A DNA stretch of 26,598 nucleotides from a bacterium (GCA_905221035.1 CAJNBP010000021.1:1-26598), one strand, 5' to 3'; positions 15,789 to 23,869 are shown, numbered from the stretch's first letter. Program-made: numbers and translations. The notes: a model not told the origin generated them from the sequence alone.

Positions 15789-16413
15789 AGAAGCACTTAG
15801 ACTATATCTGGTAACCAATCGCTACCAAGATTCCTTGGAAAGCTTTCTTGAAAAGGTTGAGACGGCTTGCCGTTCAGGGGTTACCATAGTCCAATTACGA
15901 GAAAAAAATCTCACAACCAATCAATATTATCAACTGGCAAAACAAGTCAAGAAAATAACAGATGCCTATCAGGTACCCTTGATAATCGATGATCGTTTGG
16001 ATGTCTGTCTCGCAGTTGATGCTGCAGGTTTGCATATCGGAGACGATGAGTTACCCGTTTCGGTTGCCAGACAAGTCTTGGGACCTGACAAAATCCTCGG
16101 TGTCACAGCTAAAACAGTAAAAAGAGCCCTTGAGGCAGAAGAATCAGGTGCAGATTACTTGGGAACAGGAGCCATTTTCCCAACCACCACCAAGGAAAAT
16201 GCTCCTATCACCTTGATTTCAACCTTGAAAACAATTTGTCAAAGGGTTGCCATTCCAGTAGTTGCTATTGGAGGATTGACTTCAGATAATATTGACCAAC
16301 TTATTGGCACTGGCATAGCTGGGGTCGCTGTCGTCAGGGATTTGATGCAAGCAGAAGATATAGAGGCAAAAACGCAAGCCTTTTTGACAAAGTTGGATGA
16401 CATTATTTCCTAA
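15781..16413 (+). CDS. thiE: Thiamine-phosphate synthase
   Basis: 210 residues, TIM-barrel ThiE. It joins HMP-PP and HET-P to give thiamine phosphate. Motifs are LYLVTNR (N-terminal strand), [27 protein letters not shown] with the diphosphate/Mg-binding Asp residues, [13 protein letters not shown] with TTKEN, and [12 protein letters not shown]. Start is ATG 15781, with AAAGGAGA at 15768-15775. The frame is open to 15760, but that earlier ATG lacks an RBS and would add seven residues not typical of the family. Overlaps the thiM end by 8 nt. Last gene of the riboswitch-2 operon. Confidence 0.95.
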   Translation: MNREALRLYLVTNRYQDSLESFLEKVETACRSGVTIVQLREKNLTTNQYYQLAKQVKKITDAYQVPLIIDDRLDVCLAVDAAGLHIGDDELPVSVARQVLGPDKILGVTAKTVKRALEAEESGADYLGTGAIFPTTTKENAPITLISTLKTICQRVAIPVVAIGGLTSDNIDQLIGTGIAGVAVVRDLMQAEDIEAKTQAFLTKLDDIIS

Positions 16414-16415
16414 TC

Positions 16416-16461
16416 AAAAACTCTCTAATTCCCTTTAAAGTGAGAACTAGAGAGTTTTTTT
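16416..16461. terminator. Bidirectional terminator between thiE and thiD
   Basis: AAAAACTCTCTA (16416-16427) pairs with TAGAGAGTTTTT (16449-16460). T-runs are present on both strands. The thiD stop codon (16462-16460, minus) lies inside the stem edge. Confidence 0.85.
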
Positions 16462-17251
16462 AATCTTTAAAGCTTGTATGGTTGACTGGACCAGAACCAT
16501 GACCGAGTTGAGGGGCGTCTTGAATAGCTTTTGTGATAAAAGCCTTGGCCTTATCGACTGCCTGGTAAAGACTTCTGCCCTTGGCTAGTTCAGCCGTAAT
16601 CACTGCAGCAAAGGTACATCCAGTACCATGGGTATGACAGGTTTGAATTCGTGGACTTTCCCAAACAAATTGTTCATCCTTGGTAAAGAGGAAATCCTTG
16701 GCACCGCCTTCGAGATGCCCACCTTTGATAACAACAGACTGGGGACCAAATTCTTTTAAAATCAGGCGACCGGCACGCTGCATGTCTTCAGGATCATGGA
16801 TTGAAAAACCAACAATTTCTTCTGCCTCAGGAAGATTCGGTGTAATAATAGTTGCAAGGGGAAGTAGGTTTGTTTTTAGGTAGCTTCTCGCACTGGTATC
16901 AATTAGAGTATCACCGCTTGTTGCGACCATAACAGGGTCAAGGACGTAGGGACAATCCAGCTTTTTAAGATAGGGCTGGATGATTTCCATAATTTCAGTA
17001 GTTGCCAACATGCCAGTTTTTACAGCCTGAGGTGGGATATCCGAAAAGACACTCTCTAATTGGGCTTTTAACATTTGAGGAGAAACGTGCTCGATTAATT
17101 GAACGCCTCTGGTATTTTGAGCAACAAGACTGGTCACAACGGCCATTCCATAGACATCTCTAGCTTGGAATGACTTTAAATCAGCCATAATACCAGCACC
17201 ACCACTAGGGTCAGTCCCTGCAATGGTCAAAGCAACGGGTAAATAAGTCAT
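16460..17251 (-). CDS. thiD: Hydroxymethylpyrimidine / phosphomethylpyrimidine kinase
   Basis: 263 residues, ribokinase-fold ThiD. It phosphorylates HMP twice to HMP-PP, the pyrimidine substrate of ThiE. The N-terminal ALTIAGTDPSGGAGIMADLK is diagnostic. VLDPVMVATSGD, ITPNLPEAEE, VVIKGGHL and the C-terminal anion-hole HGTGCTFAAVI are all present. Convergent with thiE, it is transcribed alone from its own promoter and TPP-type leader (17347-17427). GGGAGG precedes ATG 17251. Pyridoxal kinase activity is a known side function in some relatives but cannot be read here. Confidence 0.95.
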   Translation of the reverse strand: MTYLPVALTIAGTDPSGGAGIMADLKSFQARDVYGMAVVTSLVAQNTRGVQLIEHVSPQMLKAQLESVFSDIPPQAVKTGMLATTEIMEIIQPYLKKLDCPYVLDPVMVATSGDTLIDTSARSYLKTNLLPLATIITPNLPEAEEIVGFSIHDPEDMQRAGRLILKEFGPQSVVIKGGHLEGGAKDFLFTKDEQFVWESPRIQTCHTHGTGCTFAAVITAELAKGRSLYQAVDKAKAFITKAIQDAPQLGHGSGPVNHTSFKD

Positions 17252-17346
17252 CTAAAACCTCCCAACCAACTGAAGTTTGTATTCTTAAGAACAAGCAAGT
17301 CTGTTTTAGGAAGGCAATAGAAGACTGGTAGTCCCCATTATGATTT

Positions 17347-17427
17347 CCACTTCCATCAGCTAGCATTACCTAGATTGAGTCAAAGGGTCTAACAGTCGTT
17401 AATCTCAGCTTTACGCACCCCTAGTGG
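17347..17427 (-). ncRNA. Divergent TPP riboswitch upstream of thiD
   Basis: Read on the minus strand. The closing helix is CCAC/GTGG. The 5' half keeps the TPP blocks GGGGTGC, GCTGAGA and GACCC. The hairpin CTAG-GTAATG-CTAG matches P5 (typical TPP: CTGG-ATAATG-CCAG), and GGAAGTGG closes the element. The blocks flanking that hairpin differ from consensus: CUCAAU instead of CCUGAU, and GCUGAUGG instead of GCGUAGGG. No T-run terminator is seen in the 95 nt before thiD, so control may be translational. The leader's pyrimidine-rich CCTTCC could pair with the GGGAGG RBS, but this is speculative. Confidence 0.78.
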
Positions 17428-17445
17428 TTGTTTTCTTTTTTCTTT

Positions 17446-17454
17446 AGTATAGCA
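17446..17454 (-). promoter_or_regulatory. thiD promoter (extended -10)
   Basis: The minus strand reads TGC-TATACT (17454-17446). No good -35 exists at 17 bp, so the extended -10 probably carries recognition. Start point would be just before the aptamer. Confidence 0.6.
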
Positions 17455-17542
17455 TATTTTTATAGTTTATATAGTAAAATTTGACTGCAAATTTCTCGTT
17501 ACAGGATTAGAATTCTATTTTTCGAAAAAATAATAAAAACCA

Positions 17543-17605
17543 TAATTGACAAATGTAGATTTTGGGAGTATACTGATAATTGTAATTGACAAATGTAGAT
17601 TTTGG
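17543..17605 (+). promoter_or_regulatory. cop promoter with two CopY operators in 23-nt direct repeats
   Basis: TTGACA (17546-17551) and TATACT (17569-17574) with a 17-bp spacer form a strong promoter. The CopY box KACANNTGTA occurs as GACAAATGTA at 17548-17557, overlapping the -35, and at 17588-17597, past the start site. Both boxes are embedded in an identical 23-nt repeat (17543-17565 and 17583-17605, 40 nt apart). The second repeat runs into the copY RBS GGAGG (17604-17608). CopY repression relieved by Cu(I) is the known mode. Confidence 0.9.
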
Positions 17606-17615
17606 AGGTGTGATT

Positions 17616-18011
17616 ATGCAGATTTCAGATGCAGAATGGCAATTAATGAAGATTATTTGGATGCAAGGAGAGCAGACTAGTTCAGATTTGATTGGGGTTC
17701 TGTCTGAGCGATTCGACTGGTCCAAGTCGACCATTCAAACTCTTTTGGCTCGTTTGGTTGAGAAAGAGTGTCTGACAAGGAAAAAAGAAGGCAAGTTCTT
17801 TGTCTATTCAGCCCTTTTAACTTTGGACCAAAGTCGGGATTTACTTGTCCAAGATATCAAGGACAAGGTTTGTTCTCGTAGGATTAAGAACTTGTTGGCT
17901 GATTTGATTGCTGAATGTGATTTTACTCAGGCTGACTTAGAAGACTTGGAAACTGCGATTTCTAAGAAGAAATCAAGCGCTGTAACAAAAGTAAAATGTA
18001 ATTGTATGTAA
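17616..18011 (+). CDS. copY: Copper-responsive repressor CopY
   Basis: 131 residues, BlaI/MecI-type winged helix (about 1-70: SDAEWQLMKIIW at the start, KSTIQTLLARL recognition helix) with a C-terminal dimer/metal region. Cys52 and the C-terminal KCNCM tail (Cys128, Cys130) match the reduced Cys set described for pneumococcal CopY, rather than the doubled C-x-C of Enterococcus. It represses the cop operon, with zinc favouring repression and copper release. Start ATG 17616 is preceded by GGAGGTG; an upstream in-frame ATG at 17586 lies inside the operator and is rejected. Eleven nt separate it from cupA. Confidence 0.96.
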   Translation: MQISDAEWQLMKIIWMQGEQTSSDLIGVLSERFDWSKSTIQTLLARLVEKECLTRKKEGKFFVYSALLTLDQSRDLLVQDIKDKVCSRRIKNLLADLIAECDFTQADLEDLETAISKKKSSAVTKVKCNCM

Positions 18012-18021
18012 AGGAGACGTC

Positions 18022-18393
18022 ATGTTAAATAGTATTGTAACCATTATTTGTATTGCTCTTATCGCGTTTATCTTGTTTTGGTTTTTCAAAAAGCCTGAAA
18101 AATCTGGACAAAAGGCCCAGCAAAAAAACGGCTACCAAGAGATTCGAGTGGAAGTCATGGGAGGCTATACGCCTGAGTTGATTATCCTCAAGAAATCAGT
18201 GCCAGCCCGCATTGTCTTTGACCGTAAGGACCCTTCACCCTGTCTGGACCAAATTGTTTTTCCAGATTTTGGTGTACATGCGGACCTGCCTATGGGGGAA
18301 GAGTATGTAGTGGAAATCACGCCTGAGCAGGCTGGAGAGTATGGTTTCTCTTGTGGCATGAATATGATGCACGGCAAGATGATTGTAGAATAG
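18022..18393 (+). CDS. cupA: Membrane-anchored copper chaperone CupA
   Basis: 123 residues. One N-terminal TM helix (about 5-22) anchors a cupredoxin-like domain (about 38-123). Cu(I) ligands Cys74 (DPSPCLDQ), Cys111, Met113 and Met115 (SCGMNMMHGKM) match those reported for pneumococcal CupA. It buffers Cu(I) and hands it to CopA. AAAGGAG precedes ATG 18022. The copA gene begins 9 nt after the stop and carries a related domain at its own N-terminus. Confidence 0.95.
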   Translation: MLNSIVTIICIALIAFILFWFFKKPEKSGQKAQQKNGYQEIRVEVMGGYTPELIILKKSVPARIVFDRKDPSPCLDQIVFPDFGVHADLPMGEEYVVEITPEQAGEYGFSCGMNMMHGKMIVE

Positions 18394-18402
18394 GAGAATG
18401 AT

Positions 18403-20646
18403 ATGACTGAAATTATAAAAGCAAATCTTGAAAATGGTGTTCAAAAAATCCGTATCACGGCAGACAAAGGCTACCATCCAGCCCACATTCAACTGCAAAA
18501 AGGAGTTCCTGCTGAGATCACCTTTCACCGTGTGACACCTTCAAACTGTTATAAGGAAATTCTGTTTGAAGAAGAAGGCATCTTGGAAGCAATCGGCGTA
18601 GATGAGGAGAAAGTCATTCGATTTACACCTCAAGAATTAGGTCAACATGAATTTTCTTGTGGCATGAAGATGCAAAAGGGGAGTTATACCGTAGTTGAGA
18701 AGACTCGAAAATCTCTATCACTTTTACAGCGTTTTTGGATTACTAGTATCTTTACTGTGCCTCTTGTGATTCTCATGATTGGGTTGTCGACAGGTAGCAT
18801 TAGTCACCAAGTCCTGCGTTGGGGAACCTTTTTAGCCACAACACCGATTATGCTAGTAGCAGGTGGTCCTTATATCCAAAGTGCTTGGGCTAGTTTTAAA
18901 AAGCACAATGCCAACATGGATACCTTGGTTGCTCTGGGAACCCTAGTGGCCTATTTCTATAGCCTAGTTGCCCTCTTCGCTGGTCTCCCCGTTTACTTTG
19001 AAAGTGCTGCATTTATCTTCTTCTTCGTTCTTATGGGAGCCGTTTTTGAGGAGAAAATGCGTAAAAATACTTCCCAAGCTGTGGAAAAATTACTAGATCT
19101 GCAAGCTAAAACAGCAGAAGTCTTGCGTGAGGATAGCTATGTCCAAGTTCCTTTGGACCAAGTCAAGGTAGGAGACCTGATTCGGGTGCGTCCTGGAGAA
19201 AAGATTGCGGTTGATGGGGTTGTAGTCGAAGGTATGTCCAGTATTGACGAATCCATGGTGACAGGTGAGAGCCTGCCAGTGGACAAGACAGTTGGTGATA
19301 CCGTCATTGGCTCAACCATCAATAATAGTGGAACCCTTGTTTTTAAAGCAGAAAAAGTTGGTTCAGAGACTGTCTTGGCACAGATTGTGGATTTTGTGAA
19401 GAAAGCTCAGACAAGTCGTGCGCCGATTCAGGACTTGACGGATAAAATTTCAGGGATTTTTGTTCCAGCAGTTGTCATTTTAGGGATTGTGACCTTTTGG
19501 GTCTGGTTTGTCTTGCTCAGGGATAGTGTGGTCGTGCTTGGAGCGAGCTTTGTCTCTTCTCTTCTTTACGGAGTAGCGGTTTTGATTATCGCCTGCCCTT
19601 GTGCCTTGGGACTTGCAACACCGACAGCCCTTATGGTGGGGACAGGTCGCAGTGCCAAGATGGGAGTTCTCCTCAAAAATGGAACGGTTCTACAGGAAAT
19701 CCAGAAAGTTCAAACTATTGTCTTTGATAAGACCGGGACTTTGACTGAAGGGAAACCTGTGGTCACAGATATCATCGGCGACGAAGTAGAAGTGCTTGGA
19801 TTGGCAGCTTCCTTGGAAGAAGCTTCTCAACACCCACTGGCTGAAGCCGTTGTGAAACGAGCGAGTGAAGCTGGACTTGAGCTTCACACTGTGGAAAATT
19901 TCCAAGCCTTGCACGGAAAAGGTGTTTCAGGGCAAATCAATGGAAAACAAGTTCTGCTTGGAAATGCTAAAATGCTGGATGGCATGGATATTTCTAGCAT
20001 TTATCAAGAAAAACTAGAAGAACTGGAAAAAGAAGCTAAGACAGTTGTGTTCTTGGCTGTTGAGAATGAAATCAAAGGCTTGCTTGCTCTGCAAGATATT
20101 CCTAAGGAAAATGCTAAGCTTGCCATCAGTCAGTTGAAAAAACGAGGTCTTAAAACAGTCATGCTGACAGGAGACAATGCTGGTGTGGCGCGTGCTATTG
20201 CAGATCAGATTGGAATCGAAGAGGTCATTGCAGGTGTCTTACCAGAAGAAAAAGCCCATGAAATTCATAAACTACAAGTGTCTGGCAAAGTAGCCTTTGT
20301 TGGTGATGGCATCAATGATGCTCCTGCTCTTAGTGTAGCAGATGTGGGGATTGCTATGGGAGCTGGAACAGATATTGCCATCGAGTCAGCAGATTTGGTG
20401 TTGACAACTAATAACCTCCTAGGAGTGGTTCGTGCCTTTGACATGAGTAAGAAAACCTTTAATCGAATTCTGCTCAATCTTTTCTGGGCCTTTATCTACA
20501 ATGTCGCCGGAATTCCGATTGCAGCAGGAGTCTTTTCAGGTGTTGGACTGGCCCTCAATCCAGAACTGGCGGGTCTAGCTATGGCCTTTAGTTCTGTATC
20601 CGTTCTGACTAGTTCACTCTTACTAAACTTTAGTAAAATAGATTAA
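18403..20646 (+). CDS. copA: P1B-type copper-exporting ATPase
   Basis: 747 residues. A CupA-like cupredoxin domain (1-95; Cys49, Cys86, Met88 and Met90 in SCGMKM) replaces the usual heavy-metal-associated domain. Then come eight TM helices with the transport motif CPC (Cys398-Pro-Cys400), the actuator motif TGES, the phosphorylation site DKTGT (Asp442), the HP motif in ASQHPLAE, and the hinge GDGINDAP. It exports Cu(I) from the cytoplasm. Third gene of the cop operon, ended by a hairpin right after the stop. The substitution of a cupredoxin domain for an HMA domain is known in streptococci. Confidence 0.96.
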   Translation: MTEIIKANLENGVQKIRITADKGYHPAHIQLQKGVPAEITFHRVTPSNCYKEILFEEEGILEAIGVDEEKVIRFTPQELGQHEFSCGMKMQKGSYTVVEKTRKSLSLLQRFWITSIFTVPLVILMIGLSTGSISHQVLRWGTFLATTPIMLVAGGPYIQSAWASFKKHNANMDTLVALGTLVAYFYSLVALFAGLPVYFESAAFIFFFVLMGAVFEEKMRKNTSQAVEKLLDLQAKTAEVLREDSYVQVPLDQVKVGDLIRVRPGEKIAVDGVVVEGMSSIDESMVTGESLPVDKTVGDTVIGSTINNSGTLVFKAEKVGSETVLAQIVDFVKKAQTSRAPIQDLTDKISGIFVPAVVILGIVTFWVWFVLLRDSVVVLGASFVSSLLYGVAVLIIACPCALGLATPTALMVGTGRSAKMGVLLKNGTVLQEIQKVQTIVFDKTGTLTEGKPVVTDIIGDEVEVLGLAASLEEASQHPLAEAVVKRASEAGLELHTVENFQALHGKGVSGQINGKQVLLGNAKMLDGMDISSIYQEKLEELEKEAKTVVFLAVENEIKGLLALQDIPKENAKLAISQLKKRGLKTVMLTGDNAGVARAIADQIGIEEVIAGVLPEEKAHEIHKLQVSGKVAFVGDGINDAPALSVADVGIAMGAGTDIAIESADLVLTTNNLLGVVRAFDMSKKTFNRILLNLFWAFIYNVAGIPIAAGVFSGVGLALNPELAGLAMAFSSVSVLTSSLLLNFSKID

Positions 20647-20668
20647 AAGCGGGCTTGCTCGCTTTTTT
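20645..20668 (+). terminator. cop operon terminator
   Basis: AAAAGCGGG pairs with CTCGCTTTT (one G-T pair), loop CTTG, then T's. It overlaps the copA stop codon. Confidence 0.85.
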
Positions 20669-20782
20669 ATTATAAAACAGAAACTAAAAACGTTTTTAAA
20701 CTGTACTGTAATAGAGAATAAAAACTTCTGAGCAGATTCTTAGTAAAGTCAAAATAAATGTGATAAATTAGTATTGTAAAAA

Positions 20783-20811
20783 TTTACTGAAACGTTTTCA
20801 AAAACTATATG
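20783..20811 (+). promoter_or_regulatory. spxB promoter candidate with cre-like palindrome
   Basis: TTTACT (20783-20788) and TATATG (20806-20811) with a 17-bp spacer. Between them TGAAACGTTTTCA (20788-20800) is a CcpA-site-like palindrome one base shorter than the usual cre. The rest of the 189-nt intergenic region shows no gene. RBS GAAGGAGAG follows at 20842-20850. Confidence 0.45.
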
Positions 20812-20858
20812 AAACCTTTTTTAGTAGATTTAAAAATATTTGAAGGAGAGTTATCATT

Positions 20859-22634
20859 ATGACTCAAGGGAAAATTACTGCATCTGCAGCAATGCTTAAT
20901 GTATTGAAAACATGGGGCGTAGACACAATCTACGGTATCCCATCAGGAACACTCAGCTCATTGATGGATGCTTTGGCTGAAGACAAAGATATCCGTTTCT
21001 TGCAAGTTCGCCACGAAGAAACAGGTGCTCTTGCAGCGGTTATGCAAGCTAAATTCGGCGGCTCAATCGGGGTTGCAGTTGGTTCAGGTGGTCCAGGTGC
21101 GACTCACTTGATTAACGGTGTTTACGATGCAGCTATGGATAACACTCCATTCCTAGCAATCCTTGGATCACGTCCAGTTAACGAACTCAACATGGATGCT
21201 TTCCAAGAATTGAACCAAAACCCAATGTACAACGGTATCGCTGTATATAACAAACGTGTAGCTTACGCTGAGCAATTGCCAAAAGTAATTGACGAAGCTT
21301 GCCGTGCTGCAGTTTCTAAAAAAGGTCCAGCTGTTGTTGAAATCCCAGTAAACTTCGGTTTCCAAGAAATCGACGAAAACTCTTACTATGGATCAGGTTC
21401 ATACGAGCGTTCATTCATCGCTCCTGCTTTGAACGAAGTTGAAATCGACAAAGCTGTTGAAATCTTGAACAATGCTGAACGTCCAGTTATCTATGCTGGT
21501 TACGGTGGTGTTAAAGCTGGTGAAGTGATCACTGAATTGTCACGTAAAATCAAAGCACCAATCATCACAACTGGTAAAAACTTTGAAGCTTTCGAATGGA
21601 ACTATGAAGGTTTGACAGGTTCTGCTTACCGTGTTGGTTGGAAACCAGCAAACGAAGTGGTCTTTGAAGCAGACACAGTTCTTTTCCTTGGTTCAAACTT
21701 CCCATTTGCTGAAGTTTACGAAGCATTCAAGAATACTGAAAAATTCATCCAAGTGGATATCGACCCTTACAAACTTGGTAAACGTCATGCCCTAGACGCT
21801 TCAATCCTTGGTGATGCAGGTCAAGCAGCGAAAGCAATCCTTGACAAAGTAAACCCAGTTGAATCTACTCCATGGTGGCGTGCAAACGTTAAGAATAACC
21901 AAAACTGGCGTGATTACATGAACAAACTCGAAGGTAAAACTGAGGGTGAATTGCAATTGTATCAAGTTTACAATGCAATCAACAAACATGCTGATCAAGA
22001 CGCTATCTATTCAATCGACGTAGGTGACACTACTCAAACATCTACTCGTCACCTTCACATGACACCTAAGAACATGTGGCGTACATCTCCACTCTTTGCG
22101 ACAATGGGTATTGCCCTTCCTGGTGGTATCGCTGCTAAGAAAGACAATCCAGATCGCCAAGTATGGAACATCATGGGTGACGGTGCATTCAACATGTGCT
22201 ACCCAGACGTTATCACAAACGTTCAATACGACCTTCCAGTTATCAATGTTGTCTTCTCAAATGGTAAATATGCCTTCATCAAGGACAAATACGAAGATAC
22301 AAACAAACACTTGTTTGGTTGTGACTTCCCTAATGCTGACTATGCGAAAATCGCTGAAGCTCAAGGAGCTGTTGGATTTACAGTTGACCGTATCGAAGAC
22401 ATCGATGCTGTTGTTGCAGAAGCTGTTAAATTGAACAAAGAAGGTAAAACTGTTGTTATCGATGCTCGCATCAGTCAACACCGTCCACTTCCAGTAGAAG
22501 TACTTGAATTGGATCCAAAACTTCACTCAGAAGAAGCAATCAAAGCCTTCAAGGAAAAATACGAAGCAGAAGAACTCGTACCATTCCGTCTCTTCTTGGA
22601 AGAAGAAGGTTTGCAATCACGCGTAATTAAATAA
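20859..22634 (+). CDS. spxB: Pyruvate oxidase
   Basis: 591 residues, TPP- and FAD-dependent pyruvate oxidase. It converts pyruvate, phosphate and O2 to acetyl phosphate, CO2 and H2O2. The N-terminal domain has the [15 protein letters not shown] start and the [10 protein letters not shown] activating Glu region. A central FAD domain follows. The C-terminal TPP/Mg motif [12 protein letters not shown] (from about residue 440) leads to [13 protein letters not shown]. Length and lack of an acetolactate-synthase signature pattern support the oxidase call. Codon use is strongly biased, as expected for a highly expressed gene. It depends on TPP supplied by the salvage genes nearby and on pyruvate that LctO can provide. 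Confidence 0.97.
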   Translation: MTQGKITASAAMLNVLKTWGVDTIYGIPSGTLSSLMDALAEDKDIRFLQVRHEETGALAAVMQAKFGGSIGVAVGSGGPGATHLINGVYDAAMDNTPFLAILGSRPVNELNMDAFQELNQNPMYNGIAVYNKRVAYAEQLPKVIDEACRAAVSKKGPAVVEIPVNFGFQEIDENSYYGSGSYERSFIAPALNEVEIDKAVEILNNAERPVIYAGYGGVKAGEVITELSRKIKAPIITTGKNFEAFEWNYEGLTGSAYRVGWKPANEVVFEADTVLFLGSNFPFAEVYEAFKNTEKFIQVDIDPYKLGKRHALDASILGDAGQAAKAILDKVNPVESTPWWRANVKNNQNWRDYMNKLEGKTEGELQLYQVYNAINKHADQDAIYSIDVGDTTQTSTRHLHMTPKNMWRTSPLFATMGIALPGGIAAKKDNPDRQVWNIMGDGAFNMCYPDVITNVQYDLPVINVVFSNGKYAFIKDKYEDTNKHLFGCDFPNADYAKIAEAQGAVGFTVDRIEDIDAVVAEAVKLNKEGKTVVIDARISQHRPLPVEVLELDPKLHSEEAIKAFKEKYEAEELVPFRLFLEEEGLQSRVIK

Positions 22635-22650
22635 TTCCTTCGTGGAACTT

Positions 22651-22678
22651 AAAAAGATCGGAGCAATCCGGTCTTTTT
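22651..22678 (+). terminator. spxB terminator (GCAA-loop hairpin, copy 1)
   Basis: GATCGGA (22656-22662), loop GCAA, TCCGGTC (22667-22673), with A's before and T's after. One G-T pair distinguishes it from copies at 23101 and 23444. Confidence 0.9.
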
Positions 22679-22692
22679 ATGGAGGATAGTAA

Positions 22693-23040
22693 ATGAATTT
22701 AAATCAATTAGATATTATCGTTTCAGATGTTCCCCAAGTCTGTGCTGACTTGGAGCGTATTTTGGATAAAAAGTCCGATTATGTTGATGACAGTTTTGCT
22801 CAGTTTACGATTGGCAGTCACTGTCTGATGTTGTCCCAAAATCATTTGATTCCTTTGGAAAACTTTCAGTCAGGCATCATTCTTCATATAGAGGTTGAGG
22901 ATGTAGATCAGAACTACCAACGGTTGAAAGAACTTGGTATCCAGGTTTTAAACGGACCAACTGTAACCGATTGGGGAACAGAGTCCTTATTAGTTAAAGG
23001 CCCTGCTGGTCTAGTGATTGATTTTTATCGTATGAATTAG
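22693..23040 (+). CDS. VOC (glyoxalase/bleomycin-resistance fold) family protein
   Basis: 115 residues with two beta-alpha-beta-beta-beta half-domains: NLNQLDIIVSDVPQ at the start, then the second half from IILHIEVEDVDQNYQRLKELGI to SLLVKGPAGLVIDFYRM. The closing GPAGLVIDFY is typical of the family. The metal-ligand set is unclear: the first His/Glu positions appear to be replaced by Asp/Ser, so catalysis is uncertain. RBS GGAGG lies at 22681-22685, directly after the spxB terminator. It may be expressed by read-through from spxB, as no clear promoter is seen. Ended by the second GCAA-loop hairpin. Function unknown. Confidence 0.85.
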   Translation: MNLNQLDIIVSDVPQVCADLERILDKKSDYVDDSFAQFTIGSHCLMLSQNHLIPLENFQSGIILHIEVEDVDQNYQRLKELGIQVLNGPTVTDWGTESLLVKGPAGLVIDFYRMN

Positions 23041-23096
23041 GTAATGCTATTATCAAATTTTTATCTAAAATTTAAACATTCTTGGAGCAGAACTTG

Positions 23097-23124
23097 AAAA
23101 GATCGGAGCAATCCGATCTTTTTT
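23097..23124 (+). terminator. Terminator after VOC gene (GCAA-loop hairpin, copy 2)
   Basis: GATCGGA (23101-23107), loop GCAA, TCCGATC (23112-23118), followed by six T's. Confidence 0.9.
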
Positions 23125-23134
23125 ATATAAAAAG

Positions 23135-23163
23135 TTGATAGCGCTTCCTTGGGATCTTATAAT
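23135..23163 (+). promoter_or_regulatory. Strong promoter of the small membrane-peptide unit
   Basis: TTGATA (23135-23140) and a perfect TATAAT (23158-23163) with a 17-bp spacer. An AGCGCT core between them (23140-23145) weakly resembles a cre. Predicted start about 23170, giving a transcript of roughly 300 nt to the terminator at 23444-23466. Confidence 0.75.
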
Positions 23164-23262
23164 AAAAATATAACAACAGAAAATAAAACTGATATGGAAA
23201 GGAGAAATATTTTTTTAATAGCTGTAGTAAGTGGATTTTCTTATTTCATTAGGAGGAAAGAG

Positions 23263-23406
23263 ATGCAAAAAAAGGATGTTTATCTAATCTGTATGACCAT
23301 GATTATCTGTTCAATTATTATAGGAAGTTTTATTTTGCATGGTCTTGAAGATATTGCAGCAATAATTAACCACGGCTTACTGATGATTAATCAATCCATT
23401 AATTGA
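23263..23406 (+). CDS. Small single-span membrane peptide (47 residues), unrecognised
   Basis: 47 residues: basic start (MQKKD), one hydrophobic span (about residues 6-26, YLICMTMIICSIIIGSFIL), then a short hydrophobic/amphipathic tail containing LEDIAAIINHGLLMIN. Start ATG 23263 has a consensus AGGAGG at 23251-23256, 6 nt upstream. The frame is open back to 23149, but that part lies over the promoter and lacks an RBS. It has its own strong promoter and terminator. I do not recognise the family. A regulatory or stress-type membrane peptide is possible; a toxin-like peptide cannot be excluded. Confidence 0.68.
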   Translation: MQKKDVYLICMTMIICSIIIGSFILHGLEDIAAIINHGLLMINQSIN

Positions 23407-23443
23407 CAAAAGCTATTCATTTTTACATTTTATGAATCAAACA

Positions 23444-23466
23444 GATCGGAGCAATCCGATCTTTTT
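23444..23466 (+). terminator. Terminator after small membrane peptide (GCAA-loop hairpin, copy 3)
   Basis: GATCGGA (23444-23450), loop GCAA, TCCGATC (23455-23461), then five T's. The hairpin is identical to copy 2. Confidence 0.9.
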
Positions 23467-23518
23467 CTTATCACATGATTTTGATAGTTTACATTTTTAT
23501 AACAAAATTCGCAAACTC

Positions 23519-23547
23519 TTGCTTGTTTCTTAAACAGATTATAAAAT
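23519..23547 (+). promoter_or_regulatory. Promoter of SemiSWEET gene
   Basis: TTGCTT (23519-23524) and TAAAAT (23542-23547), spacer 17 bp. The -35 is weak; start point about 20 nt before the RBS. Confidence 0.5.
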
Positions 23548-23580
23548 AGAAAGCATAAAAGAATAAAAGAGGTTTTGAAA

Positions 23581-23841
23581 ATGTCTGAAAAACAAATGAA
23601 AGTTTTAGGTTGGGTAGCGACCTTCATGTCTGTTATGATGTATGTGTCTTATTTTCCACAAATCATGAATAATCTTGCCGGTCAAAAAAGGAATTTTATC
23701 CAGCCCTTGGTTGCAGCTATCAACTGTAGTCTTTGGGTTTACTACGGTCTTTTCAAAAAGGAAAGAGATATTCCCCTTGTTGCTGCCAATGCACCTGGTA
23801 TCGTGTTTGGTCTAGTAACGGCTATCACAGCTTTGATTTAA
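23581..23841 (+). CDS. SemiSWEET-type small sugar transporter
   Basis: 86 residues with three TM helices (about 8-26, 40-57, 64-85) in the SWEET/MtN3 arrangement. The first helix ends in the PQ-loop signature YFPQI, and the linker has QPLVAAINCSLWVYYG typical of the family. SemiSWEETs act as homodimers and let sugars pass down their gradient. ATG 23581 is used, with AAAGAGG about 9 nt upstream; a TTG two codons earlier is possible. Own promoter and terminator. Substrate unknown. The next gene, a 6-phospho-beta-glucosidase, is a suggestive but not conclusive neighbour. Confidence 0.88.
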   Translation: MSEKQMKVLGWVATFMSVMMYVSYFPQIMNNLAGQKRNFIQPLVAAINCSLWVYYGLFKKERDIPLVAANAPGIVFGLVTAITALI

Positions 23842-23845
23842 AAAG

Positions 23846-23869
23846 AAGACTGGTTTCAGTCTTTTTTTC
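23846..23869 (+). terminator. SemiSWEET terminator
   Basis: AAGACTG (23846-23852), loop GTTT, CAGTCTT (23857-23863), then T's. Confidence 0.88.

Noticed and set aside
17586..17615. Upstream ATG for copY
   Set aside because: It is within the second CopY operator repeat; the RBS GGAGGTG precedes ATG 17616, which starts the family domain.
18235..18528. Antisense frame across the cupA/copA junction
   Set aside because: Shadow of two well-supported genes with no independent signals.
22011..22526. Several frames opposite and alongside spxB
   Set aside because: Strong codon bias of spxB leaves other frames open; none has plausible start signals.
23231..23287. Possible short GTG-started leader peptide overlapping the 47-residue ORF
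   Set aside because: No RBS at suitable distance and only 18 codons; not distinguishable from chance.
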